From DASTHS01 sp035718085 (GTDB taxonomy: Bacteria > Actinomycetota > Acidimicrobiia > Acidimicrobiales > Palsa-688), in contig DASTHS010000040.1 in assembly GCA_035718085.1 (NCBI GenBank), forward strand, positions 1 through 15,227: a stretch of 15,227 bases of DNA, read 5' to 3'. How positions within the stretch are numbered: the stretch's first letter is position 1; every line of letters starts with the position of its first letter. Below are positions 6,433 through 12,888 of this stretch, piece after piece. Under the pieces are notes generated by a model. That model was not told the origin of the DNA, did no database searches, and saw only the letters and a program-made list of their open reading frames with translations. The position numbers were made by a program, and so were the translations under genes.

Positions 6433-7659
6433 GTGTCGATCGCCGAAGAGGCCGCCCCCCCGGCAGCCGCCCACCCGAGCTTCGCGGAGCTCGGTCTGCC
6501 CGCCGCGCTCGTCGAGGTGCTCGCATCTCAGGGCATCGTCGAGGCGTTCCCCATCCAGGCGCTGACCATCGCGGATGCCACCGCCGGGCGCGACGTGTGC
6601 GGCAAGGCCAAGACGGGGTCGGGCAAGACCCTCGCCTTCGGGCTGCCGACCCTGGCCCGGCTGCAGGCGAGCCCGGTCGACCGCCGGGCCGGACGGCCGC
6701 GGGCGCTGGTGCTGGTGCCCACCCGCGAGCTGGCCAAGCAGGTCGCCGACGTCGTCGAGCCGCTGGCGGAGGCCGTGGGGCTGCACCTGGTCGCGTGCTA
6801 CGGCGGGACCGGCATGGACACCCAGATCGCCGCCCTCCGCGACGGGGTCGACGTGGTGGTCGCCACCCCCGGGCGGCTCATCGACCTCCGCCAGCGCGGC
6901 GACGTCGCCCTCGACGGCATCGAGGTGCTGGTCATCGACGAGGCCGACCGCATGGCCGACATGGGCTTCACCCCCCAGGTCGAGTGGTTGCTGCGCCACG
7001 TCACGGGCCGCCACCAGACGATGCTGTTCTCCGCCACCCTCGACGGCGACGTCGACCGCCTGGTGCGCCACGAGATGACCGACCCGGTGCGCCACGAGGT
7101 CGTCTCCGAGCAGACGACGGTGTCGGCCATGGCGCACCTGTTCCTCAAGGTCCACGAGATGGACAAGGTCCGCGTCGCCGCCGCCATCGGCAGGGGCGCC
7201 ACCCGCACGATCATCTTCTCCCGCACCAAGCGGGGCGCCGACCGCCTCACCGAGGCGCTCCGCAAGGAGGGGGTCGAGGCGCGAGCGATCCACGGCGACC
7301 TGCGCCAGCAGCTGCGGGAGCGGGCCCTCCGCCAGTTCGCCGCCGGGGAGCTGCCGGTGCTGGTGGCCACCGACGTGGCCGCCCGTGGCATCGACGTCGA
7401 CGGGATCGACGTGGTGGTGCACTACGACCCGCCGGAAGACCACAAGTCCTACCTGCACCGCAGCGGCCGCACGGCCCGAGCCGGCCGGGCCGGCGTGGCC
7501 GTCACCCTGACGCTCTGGAACGAGGAGCTCGAGGTGCAGCGCCTCCAGAAGCGCCTCGGCCTGCAAGAGCCGCTCTTCGAGGTGTTCTCCAACGACGAGC
7601 GCCTCGCCGACCTGGCCGCCTGGGCGGAGGCAACCGGGGTTCGCGCACCGGAGGCCTAG
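6433..7659 (+). CDS. DEAD-box ATP-dependent RNA helicase (RhlE-like)
   Basis: A 408-residue DEAD-box RNA helicase that unwinds short RNA duplexes using ATP, in ribosome assembly or RNA turnover. All motifs are intact: Q motif (FAELGLP and FPIQ, about residues 17-42), motif I AKTGSGKT (59-66), Ia PTREL (96-100), Ib TPGR (145-148), II DEAD (169-172), III SAT (200-202), IV IIFSRT (260-265), V ATDVAARGID (312-321) and VI HRSGRTARAG (342-351). The protein ends soon after the second RecA domain, without the long basic or RNA-binding tail of DeaD/CsdA, so it is a minimal RhlE-type helicase. GTG 6433 is chosen for its AGGAG site 6 nt upstream; the in-frame TTG at 6283 would add 50 low-complexity residues. 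Unlike its neighbours it has a long leader. Its TAG stop is part of the -10 box of the next gene. Confidence 0.95.
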   Translation: MSIAEEAAPPAAAHPSFAELGLPAALVEVLASQGIVEAFPIQALTIADATAGRDVCGKAKTGSGKTLAFGLPTLARLQASPVDRRAGRPRALVLVPTRELAKQVADVVEPLAEAVGLHLVACYGGTGMDTQIAALRDGVDVVVATPGRLIDLRQRGDVALDGIEVLVIDEADRMADMGFTPQVEWLLRHVTGRHQTMLFSATLDGDVDRLVRHEMTDPVRHEVVSEQTTVSAMAHLFLKVHEMDKVRVAAAIGRGATRTIIFSRTKRGADRLTEALRKEGVEARAIHGDLRQQLRERALRQFAAGELPVLVATDVAARGIDVDGIDVVVHYDPPEDHKSYLHRSGRTARAGRAGVAVTLTLWNEELEVQRLQKRLGLQEPLFEVFSNDERLADLAAWAEATGVRAPEA

Positions 7660-7662
7660 CCT
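7657..7662 (+). promoter_or_regulatory. -10 box of the channel-like gene, including the helicase stop codon
   Basis: TAGCCT ends 8 nt before GTG 7671. Its first three bases are the TAG stop of the helicase gene. The same hexamer occurs before murA. Read-through from the helicase promoter is also possible, because only 11 nt separate the two genes. Confidence 0.42.
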
Positions 7663-7670
7663 CCCCGGCC

Positions 7671-8822
7671 GTGCACCTCGCGGCCCGGCTGCTCCTCGTC
7701 GGCGGGGGGGCGGCGATCATCGCGCTCACGCTGCTGTCGACCATCCGCAGCACCATCCTGCCGCGCGGGGTGAGCGACTGGTTGACCCGGTGGGTCGCCC
7801 GGTCGGTGCGCACCGGCTTCCGGGCCGCCGCCTCCCGCCGCGACACCTTCGAGGGCCGCGACCGGGTGATGGCGATGTTCGGGCCGGTGCAGCTGATGAC
7901 GCTGCTCACCGTCTGGCTGGGCCTCATCCTCGGCGCCTACACCATGGTCTACCTGGGGTTGGTCACGTCCTCGCCGCTGCGGGCCCTCGAGCTGTCGGGT
8001 TCGTCGCTCACCACGCTCGGCACCTCGAGCACGCCCCAGGGCGCCGGCTCGCTGCTCACCTACACCGAGGCGGGGCTCGGGCTGCTGGTCATCACCCTGT
8101 TGATCACCTACCTGCCGAGCATCTACCAGTCGTTCAGCCGGCGCGAGAACGGTGTCGGCCTGCTGGCCGTGCGGGCCGGCAGCCCGCCCACCGCCACCGA
8201 GATGCTGATCAGGTTCCACCGCATCAACGAGCCGGGCAGCCGCTTCAAGGAGCTGTGGCAGAGCTGGGAGTCGTGGTTCACCGATGTCGAGGAGACCCAC
8301 TCGACGTTCCCGATCCTCGCCTACTTCCGTTCGCCCAAGCCCCAGCAGTCGTGGGTCACCGCAGCCGGCACCGTGCTCGACACCGCCGCGATGTGGGTCT
8401 CGGCGGTGCCCCACGACAACGACCCCGACGCCCAGCTGACCCTGCGCGCCGGGTTCCTGTGCCTGCGCCGGATCGCCGAGGTGTTCGGCATCGCCTTCGA
8501 CCCCGACCCGGCCCCTGACGACCCGGTCAGCGTCAGCCGCTCGGAGTTCGACGAGGCGCTCACCGAGCTGGAGCGGGCCGGCATCACCATCACCGAGCGG
8601 GACGCCGCCTGGCAGGCGTGGCGGGGGTGGCGGGTGAACTACGACACGGTGCTGTTGGAGCTGGCCCGGCTGGTCGAGGCGCCGCTGGCGCCGTGGACGT
8701 CCGACCGCAGCCCCGTCGGCGGCCGGCAGCGCCGGGCCGACATCCGACGTCCCGTCGGCACCGCGGGGTCGCGGCGGGGCGGCCGCCGAGGCCTCCGGCG
8801 GCTCAGCGGTGACGGAAGATGA
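7671..8822 (+). CDS. Ion-channel-like membrane protein with atypical filter
   Basis: A 383-residue integral membrane protein. Hydrophobic segments lie at about residues 5-23, 74-97 and 130-150. Between the last two is a re-entrant, pore-loop-like stretch, LELSGSSLTTLGTSS (106-120), placed as in two-TM potassium channels. The position expected to hold TVGYG reads TTLGTS, so the aromatic/acidic part of the K+ filter is missing. A soluble domain of about 200 residues follows, with RFHRINEP, LWQSWESWFTDVEETHS, SWVTAAGTVLDTAAMW and a W-rich stretch ending APWTSDRS. I recall this architecture as a conserved, uncharacterised family in Actinobacteria. The C-terminal 35 residues are Arg-rich and probably cytoplasmic. 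Ion selectivity and function are unknown. GTG 7671 is the natural start, just before the first membrane segment. The 3' end overlaps the convergent small membrane protein gene by 20 nt. Confidence 0.8.
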   Translation: MHLAARLLLVGGGAAIIALTLLSTIRSTILPRGVSDWLTRWVARSVRTGFRAAASRRDTFEGRDRVMAMFGPVQLMTLLTVWLGLILGAYTMVYLGLVTSSPLRALELSGSSLTTLGTSSTPQGAGSLLTYTEAGLGLLVITLLITYLPSIYQSFSRRENGVGLLAVRAGSPPTATEMLIRFHRINEPGSRFKELWQSWESWFTDVEETHSTFPILAYFRSPKPQQSWVTAAGTVLDTAAMWVSAVPHDNDPDAQLTLRAGFLCLRRIAEVFGIAFDPDPAPDDPVSVSRSEFDEALTELERAGITITERDAAWQAWRGWRVNYDTVLLELARLVEAPLAPWTSDRSPVGGRQRRADIRRPVGTAGSRRGGRRGLRRLSGDGR

Positions 8823-8976
8823 GGCGCACTGCGGCGATGCAGGCGACGATGAGGGCGACCGCCAGCAGCAGCCCCCAGAGGTCGGCGCCGTCTTGGTGGG
8901 CGCCGGGCACCGTCGAGGGCGGGCTGGGCGGGCCGGTCGTGGTGGTCACCGTCTCCACCGCCGGAGTCTGCCCCAC
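8803..8976 (-). CDS. Small single-pass membrane protein (57 residues)
   Basis: A 57-residue reading frame with a Thr/Pro-rich N-terminal half (ETVTTTTGPPSPPSTVPG, about residues 8-25), a short linker HQDGAD, one strongly hydrophobic segment LWGLLLAVALIVACIAAVRLIF (33-54), and a basic end RHR. This is the layout of a single-pass protein with an outside Pro/Thr stalk and a positively charged cytoplasmic end, or of the C-terminal anchor of a surface protein. The function is unknown. GTG 8976 is chosen because a TACCGG box lies 6 nt upstream. The frame stays open for only seven more codons upstream, to an in-frame stop. It is divergent from murA, and its 3' end overlaps the convergent channel-like gene by 20 nt. 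The hydrophobic pattern makes a chance frame unlikely, but homologues are needed. Confidence 0.6.
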   Translation of the reverse strand: MGQTPAVETVTTTTGPPSPPSTVPGAHQDGADLWGLLLAVALIVACIAAVRLIFRHR

Positions 8977-8982
8977 CGGGGG

Positions 8983-8988
8983 CCGGTA
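8983..8988 (-). promoter_or_regulatory. Possible -10 box of the small membrane protein gene
   Basis: On the minus strand TACCGG lies 6 nt before GTG 8976. It lacks the final T of TANNNT, so it is weaker than the others. It shares the TA step at 8987-8988 with the opposing murA box. Confidence 0.32.
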
Positions 8989-8992
8989 GCCT
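8987..8992 (+). promoter_or_regulatory. -10 box of murA (leaderless)
   Basis: TAGCCT ends 6 nt before GTG 8999, so the mRNA would begin at the start codon. No Shine-Dalgarno site is present. It overlaps the opposing -10-like box of the small membrane protein gene by two bases. Confidence 0.5.
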
Positions 8993-8998
8993 CAGGCG

Positions 8999-10297
8999 GT
9001 GTCGGATGCATGGGTGATCGAGCCGTCCGGGCCGCTGCGGGGCGAGGTGGCCGTGCGAGGGTCGAAGAACGCGGTGACCAAGCACATGGTGGCCGCCCTC
9101 CTCGGCCGGGGCCCGAGCACGATCACCAACGTCCCCGACGTCGGTGACGTGGCGATCACCGCCTCGATCCTCGAAGCGGTCGGCGCCGCCGTCGAGCGGC
9201 GGGAGGGCACCTTGGTGGTCACGCCCCCCGACGAGGTGACCCCGGAGGTGCCGCTCAGCTTCAGCGGCCTGAACCGCATCCCGGTGCTGCTGCTCGGCCC
9301 GCTGCTGCACCTGGCCGGCGAGGCGTTCGTGCCCCTCGTCGGCGGCGACCGCATCGGCCGACGCCCCGTCGACTTCCACGTCGAGGCGTTGCGCGCCTTC
9401 GGGGCCGAGGTGGAGGTCACCGACGCCGGCATCAGGGCCCGCTGCGCCCGGCTGCGCGGCGCCATCGTGTCGCTGCCGTTCCCCAGCGTGGGGGCCACCG
9501 AGTCGGCCCTGCTCACCGGCGCGCTGGCGGAGGGCAAGACCGTGATCCGCAACGCCGCCACCGAGCCGGAGGTGCTCGAGCTGGCCCTGTTCCTCCAGCG
9601 CATGGGCGCCCGGGTCGAGCTTGCCCCCGAGCGGCGCATCGTCATCGAGGGGGTCCCGGCCCTGCGCGGCGCCACCACCCGGCTGCGGGGCGACCGCAAC
9701 GAGGCGTTCTCCTACCTCGTCGCCGGGCTGCTCACCGGCGGGGCGGTGCGGGTGGTCGGCTGCGAGCAGGACCGGCTGGTCACCGCCATCACCACGCTGC
9801 TGCGCATGGGCGCCCAGGTCCGCGTCGACGAGGCGGGGCTGACGGCCTCGGCGCCCGAGGGGCTGCGCGCCGCGGCGGTGCAGACCGACGTGCACCCCGG
9901 GTTCATGACCGACTGGCAGACCCCGCTCATGGTGCTGTTCACCCAGGCCGAGGGCATGTCGGTGCTGCACGAGACCGTCTACGAGGACCGGTTCGTCTAC
10001 GTGCCCGCCCTCCAGGCCATGGGCGGCGAGATCGAGCTGTTCTCCACCTGCCTGGGCGGCACCGCGTGCCGCTTCCACGACACCTCGAACCTGCACTCGG
10101 CGGTGGTGCGCGGCCGGTCGAAGCTGCGGGGGGCGGTGGTCGACATCCCCGACGTGCGCGCCGGCTTCTCGTCGGTCATCGCCGCCGCCGCCGCCGAGGG
10201 CCGCTCCGTGCTGCGCGGCGTGCACCACCTCGAACGCGGCTACCACCAACCGGCCGAGCAGCTCCGCTCGCTGGGCATGGACCTCACCACGACCTGA
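8999..10297 (+). CDS. murA: UDP-N-acetylglucosamine 1-carboxyvinyltransferase
   Basis: A 432-residue EPT-family enzyme catalysing the first committed step of peptidoglycan synthesis: transfer of enolpyruvate from PEP to UDP-GlcNAc in the cytoplasm. Lys23-Asn24 (RGSKNAV), the SVGATES segment, NAATEPEVLELALFLQRMGA, Asp305 in FMTDWQ, HETVYEDRF and Arg387 in PDVRAGF match the conserved MurA residues. The loop that normally reads GGCAIG with catalytic Cys115 reads GGDRIG here, with Asp117. Asp at this position is known from Mycobacterium and Chlamydia MurA, keeps activity and gives intrinsic fosfomycin resistance. The length is normal for the family. GTG 8999 lies 6 nt after a TAGCCT box. MurA is the best call; an EPT-family paralogue with another substrate is a minor alternative, since KNAVTKH departs from the usual KNAALP. 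Confidence 0.9.
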   Translation: MSDAWVIEPSGPLRGEVAVRGSKNAVTKHMVAALLGRGPSTITNVPDVGDVAITASILEAVGAAVERREGTLVVTPPDEVTPEVPLSFSGLNRIPVLLLGPLLHLAGEAFVPLVGGDRIGRRPVDFHVEALRAFGAEVEVTDAGIRARCARLRGAIVSLPFPSVGATESALLTGALAEGKTVIRNAATEPEVLELALFLQRMGARVELAPERRIVIEGVPALRGATTRLRGDRNEAFSYLVAGLLTGGAVRVVGCEQDRLVTAITTLLRMGAQVRVDEAGLTASAPEGLRAAAVQTDVHPGFMTDWQTPLMVLFTQAEGMSVLHETVYEDRFVYVPALQAMGGEIELFSTCLGGTACRFHDTSNLHSAVVRGRSKLRGAVVDIPDVRAGFSSVIAAAAAEGRSVLRGVHHLERGYHQPAEQLRSLGMDLTTT

Positions 10298-10300
10298 GCA

Positions 10301-10338
10301 CCGGCTGGGGGCGCACGGCGGCGACTCCCCCGCCCCGG
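10301..10338. terminator. Possible bidirectional terminator between murA and rpiB
   Basis: The 46-nt gap between the convergent stops contains an imperfect inverted repeat. GGGGG (10307-10311) pairs with CCCCC (10327-10331), and outside a small internal loop CCGG (10301-10304) pairs with CCGG (10335-10338). No T-run follows on either strand. It is a plausible GC-rich stem stopping both genes, but unproven. Confidence 0.3.
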
Positions 10339-10343
10339 CCCCG

Positions 10344-10799
10344 TCAGCCGGCGGCGCACTCCTCGGCCTCGATGGCCGCCACCTGCTCGAGGCGGGCGGT
10401 GTGGCGGCCGCCGTCGAAGGGGGTGGCCACGAAGATGTCGACGAAGGTCAACGCCAGCTCCTCGGCGGTGACCCGTGCCCCGATCGACATGACGTTGGCG
10501 TCGTTGTGCTCCCGGGCCAGGCGGGCGGTGTACTCGTTGTGCACCAGCGCGGCGCGCACGCCGTGCACCTTGTTGGCGGCGATCTGCTCGCCCTGGCCGC
10601 TGCCGCCCACCACCACACCCAGATCGGCCTCCCCGGCCACCACCGCCCGCCCGCAGCCGGCGCAGAACGGCGGGTAGTCGACCGGGTCGGTCGAGTCGGT
10701 GCCGAGGTCGATCACCTCGTGGCCGCCGGCCCGCAGGTGGGCGGCGATGGCCTGCTTCAGGGTGAACCCGGCGTGGTCGGAGGCGACGGCGATCCGCAT
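10344..10799 (-). CDS. rpiB: Ribose-5-phosphate isomerase B
   Basis: A 151-residue RpiB-family enzyme that interconverts ribose 5-phosphate and ribulose 5-phosphate in the pentose phosphate pathway. It begins MRIAVASDHAGFTLK, with the usual SDHAG site. PVDYPPFC, GGSGQGEQIAANKVHGVRAAL and AREHNDANVMSIGAR follow. The Cys that acts as general base in the E. coli type is replaced by Gly. Glu71 in GQGEQ matches the Glu used by the Mycobacterium tuberculosis enzyme. This is the actinobacterial subtype and should be active. The related sugar-phosphate isomerases LacA/LacB are a less likely alternative. ATG 10799 lies 7 nt after a CAGGAT box. It is divergent from an RpiR-family regulator, as in E. 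coli. Confidence 0.93.
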   Translation of the reverse strand: MRIAVASDHAGFTLKQAIAAHLRAGGHEVIDLGTDSTDPVDYPPFCAGCGRAVVAGEADLGVVVGGSGQGEQIAANKVHGVRAALVHNEYTARLAREHNDANVMSIGARVTAEELALTFVDIFVATPFDGGRHTARLEQVAAIEAEECAAG

Positions 10800-10806
10800 G
10801 GCCCCG

Positions 10807-10812
10807 ATCCTG
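10807..10812 (-). promoter_or_regulatory. Possible -10 box of rpiB
   Basis: On the minus strand CAGGAT ends 7 nt before ATG 10799, keeping the spacing seen for the leaderless genes nearby. The first base departs from the usual T, so this promoter may be weaker or need an activator. Confidence 0.35.
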
Positions 10813-10875
10813 CCCCACGGGGGGCCGGCCGCAGAGATCCCCGCCATCGCCGCAATCCACGCAGCGTCGTCCGAA

Positions 10876-10889
10876 CCGCCCAGTGGCGG
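10876..10889. promoter_or_regulatory. Palindrome in the rpiB-rpiR gap, candidate operator
   Basis: CCGCC and GGCGG flank a CAGT centre in the 108-nt divergent region. The palindrome lies 5 nt before the TACCAT -10 box of the regulator gene, in the -35/-10 spacer. A bound regulator there would block its own promoter. In GC-rich DNA such a 5-bp repeat can occur by chance. Confidence 0.3.
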
Positions 10890-10894
10890 ACAAC

Positions 10895-10900
10895 TACCAT
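10895..10900 (+). promoter_or_regulatory. -10 box of the RpiR-family regulator gene (leaderless)
   Basis: TACCAT ends 7 nt before GTG 10908. It fits TANNNT and sits in a locally AT-richer stretch. No Shine-Dalgarno site precedes the GTG. Confidence 0.52.
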
Positions 10901-10907
10901 CCGCGAC

Positions 10908-11825
10908 GTGGGTGTGGTCGACCGGATCGTGGAGCACGCCGAACGGTTGACCGCCACCGAGCGTCGGATCACCGAGCTGCTCGCCGCCGAGCCCCAGGCC
11001 ATCGCCTTCGGGACCGTGGCGCAGGTCGCCGGGCGGGCGTCGACCAGCGGGCCGTCGGTGGTGCGCCTGGCGGTCAAGCTGGGCTACTCGGGGTTCGTGG
11101 GCCTGCAGGCCGCCGTGCAGGAGGAGCTGGCCAGCCAGCTCGGGCCGGCGCACCAACGCAGGGACACCGACGAGCCCACCGATCTGCGCAGCAGGGCCCA
11201 GCGTCGGGAGATGGGCAACGTGGCAGCCACCCTCGACGCCGTGCCCGAGGCCACCCTCGACCACGTCGTGCGCCGGGTGGCCGACCGTGACCGGCGCGTC
11301 TGGGTGATCGGGGGGGAGGTCACCGGCCCGGTGGCCTCGTCGCTCGCCGGGCAGCTGGCCAGCCTGCGCGACGGCGTGGCCCTGATCGGCGGATCACCTG
11401 CCGCCATCGGCCGGGCGCTCGCCGGCATGGGCCGCGGCGACGTGCTGGTGGCCATCGACGTGCGCCGCTACGAGCACACCGTGGTCGACACCGTGCGCAT
11501 CGCCGTGCGCCGGGGCGCCGACGTCGTCGCCATCACCGACGGGCCGCTCTCCCCGCTCGCCACCCCGCCCGCCTGCCCGCTGTTCGTGGCCGCGTCGGGG
11601 GTCGGGCCGTTCGACTCGATGACGGGGGCGTTGGCGTTGGCGAACCTCATCGCCTCGGCGACCGCCGGCCGGTTGCAGGCGGTGGCGACGCGCCGCTTCG
11701 AGGCGGTCGAGGACGCCTGGGGGGCACTCGACGCCATCGTCGGCGCACCGACGGCACCGCCTGGTGACGCCGACCCGATCGACATCGAGCGGCTGGCGTC
11801 GACCGACCCGGCCGCGGTCGGCTGA
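10908..11825 (+). CDS. RpiR/MurR-family transcriptional regulator with SIS domain
   Basis: A 305-residue regulator. The N-terminal helix-turn-helix domain of the RpiR type spans about residues 1-77, with LTATERRITELLAAEPQ, TVAQVAGRASTSGPSVVRLAVKLGYSGF and GLQAAVQEEL. A sugar-isomerase (SIS) domain at about 131-258 should bind a phosphosugar effector (VWVIGGEVTGPVASSLAGQL, VLVAIDVRRYEH, ADVVAITDGPLSPLA). The tail after about residue 275 is unstructured. It is divergent from rpiB, the same arrangement from which the family takes its name, so control of rpiB in response to a pentose phosphate is the best guess. Since murA lies next to rpiB, an amino-sugar phosphate effector, as for MurR, is the alternative. 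GTG 10908 is set by the -10 box 7 nt upstream and by the domain start. Confidence 0.92.
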   Translation: MGVVDRIVEHAERLTATERRITELLAAEPQAIAFGTVAQVAGRASTSGPSVVRLAVKLGYSGFVGLQAAVQEELASQLGPAHQRRDTDEPTDLRSRAQRREMGNVAATLDAVPEATLDHVVRRVADRDRRVWVIGGEVTGPVASSLAGQLASLRDGVALIGGSPAAIGRALAGMGRGDVLVAIDVRRYEHTVVDTVRIAVRRGADVVAITDGPLSPLATPPACPLFVAASGVGPFDSMTGALALANLIASATAGRLQAVATRRFEAVEDAWGALDAIVGAPTAPPGDADPIDIERLASTDPAAVG

Positions 11826-11853
11826 CCGCTCCCCCGGCGAGCCTGGCCGGTCA
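11823..11853. terminator. Weak inverted repeat across two convergent stop codons
   Basis: TGACCG (11823-11828) and CGGTCA (11848-11853) form a 6-bp inverted repeat that includes the stop codons of the regulator and of the lipoprotein gene. GCTC/GAGC can extend the pairing inside it with a bulge. There is no T-run. This may be a short bidirectional terminator or coincidence. Confidence 0.22.
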
Positions 11854-12888
11854 CCCCGGGCGGTACTCGTAGACCTGCGTGGCGGTGGCGCACTGCCCCG
11901 GTGGCACCACCTCCACCCGGAGCCGCCCGGTCGCCGGGTCGACGTCGACCCCCTCGGGCTCGTAGGCGCCCACGCACAGGCTGGCGGCGGGCACGGGTCC
12001 GAGCAACGTGACCGTGGCCGGCGTGGCGGGCGGCACGGCGCCGGTCGCCGCCGGGATCGACGCGGTGAGGGGCCGGGCGAGGCGCACGCGCAGCACCTGG
12101 TCGGGCACGGGCCACAGGTCGGTGCCCGGGTCGGCGGTGGCGCACACCAGGGTGACGGCATCGACGAAGGCGCATCCCTGCACGTCGCGCGCCGGCCGGT
12201 CGAGGGCGACGGTGCCGACGAGGGGCAGCGACGACGACGCCGGCGCAGCCACGCCCGGGGTGGGGAACACGAGGAACCGCCGCTCCACCTGCCACTCGCC
12301 CGACACCGTGAGCCGCCCGTCGGGGCTGACGGCGGCGAAGGAGTTGTTCGCCTCCTCTGAGGGTGCGAGGGGGTGGACGGCTTCGACCACCTGCCCGTCG
12401 GGCCCGGTGGAGCGGAACACCTTGGCGTCGGGTCGCCCTTGGAAGGCGTCGACGACCCACCCCCGCCAACCTCCGGGGTCGCCGACGTGGTCCCAGCCCT
12501 GGGCCCGCAGCGTCGGGGTCACGTCGAGGGTGCCGCGGTAGACGACCGCGGTGGTGCCGTCGGCCCGGCCGACGGTGGCGAGCCCCTGGTCGGACACCGG
12601 TCCGAACACGTCGGCCCGGCCGACCAGCCGGTAGGGCCCCAGGGTGGTCGCCACACCGACGGGCACCGGGTCGGGGGTGGCCGGCGCCTCGCCCGGGAGG
12701 GTCGAGGGAGGCACCGAGGTGGGCAGGTCGAGCGTAGGTGCCGTCGCCTCGGGGGCGGCGGGCGCCCCGCCGGCCCGGTGGGCGCCGGGATCGGCTCGGG
12801 GGTCGGCGGGTGCGGCGGTGCCGCAGGCGGCGACGGCCAGCTCGCCGACGACCAGGAGGTAGGCGAGGCGGCGGCGGCGCCCGGTCAG
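11851..12888 (-). CDS. Putative lipoprotein of unknown function
   Basis: Reading from CTG 12888 gives 345 residues. They begin LTGRRRRLAYLLVV, then GELAVAAC: four Arg, a hydrophobic stretch and a lipobox VAAC with Cys22, as in exported proteins anchored by lipid on the outer face of the membrane. One Glu (residue 16) inside the hydrophobic part is unusual. A Pro/Ala-rich linker runs to about residue 75. The mature part has short beta-rich segments (TTAVVYRGTLDV, FAAVSPDGRLTVSGEW, EGVDVDPATGRLRVEVV) resembling a beta-propeller, and several Cys. I do not recognise a family. No ATG, GTG or TTG occurs in frame between the stop at 12946-12948 and GTG 12714, and GTG 12714 lies after the lipobox. 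So either CTG is used, overlapping the gdh stop as CTGA, or the protein has no export signal. It is probably co-transcribed with gdh. Confidence 0.65.
   Translation of the reverse strand: MTGRRRRLAYLLVVGELAVAACGTAAPADPRADPGAHRAGGAPAAPEATAPTLDLPTSVPPSTLPGEAPATPDPVPVGVATTLGPYRLVGRADVFGPVSDQGLATVGRADGTTAVVYRGTLDVTPTLRAQGWDHVGDPGGWRGWVVDAFQGRPDAKVFRSTGPDGQVVEAVHPLAPSEEANNSFAAVSPDGRLTVSGEWQVERRFLVFPTPGVAAPASSSLPLVGTVALDRPARDVQGCAFVDAVTLVCATADPGTDLWPVPDQVLRVRLARPLTASIPAATGAVPPATPATVTLLGPVPAASLCVGAYEPEGVDVDPATGRLRVEVVPPGQCATATQVYEYRPG

Noticed and set aside
6253..7566. Long minus-strand frame antisense to the DEAD-box helicase
   Set aside because: His/Gly/Val-rich reverse image of a helicase with every motif intact; no domain and no promoter for it.
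5787..7670. Upstream extension of the channel-like gene frame
   Set aside because: The frame happens to be open through the helicase and part of xseA, but that part is Arg/Pro/Gly-rich shadow sequence. The hydrophobic start after GTG 7671 marks the true N-terminus.
8639..10249. Long minus-strand frame antisense to murA
   Set aside because: Repetitive His/Gly/Gln-rich shadow of the conserved murA reading frame. The real minus-strand gene here is the 57-residue frame at 8803-8976, in another frame.
10797..11825. rpiB-regulator pair plus murA as a dedicated cell-wall recycling system
   Set aside because: No MurNAc kinase, etherase, amidase or transporter is present nearby. The adjacency of murA and rpiB is convergent, not an operon, so a shared pathway is not supported.
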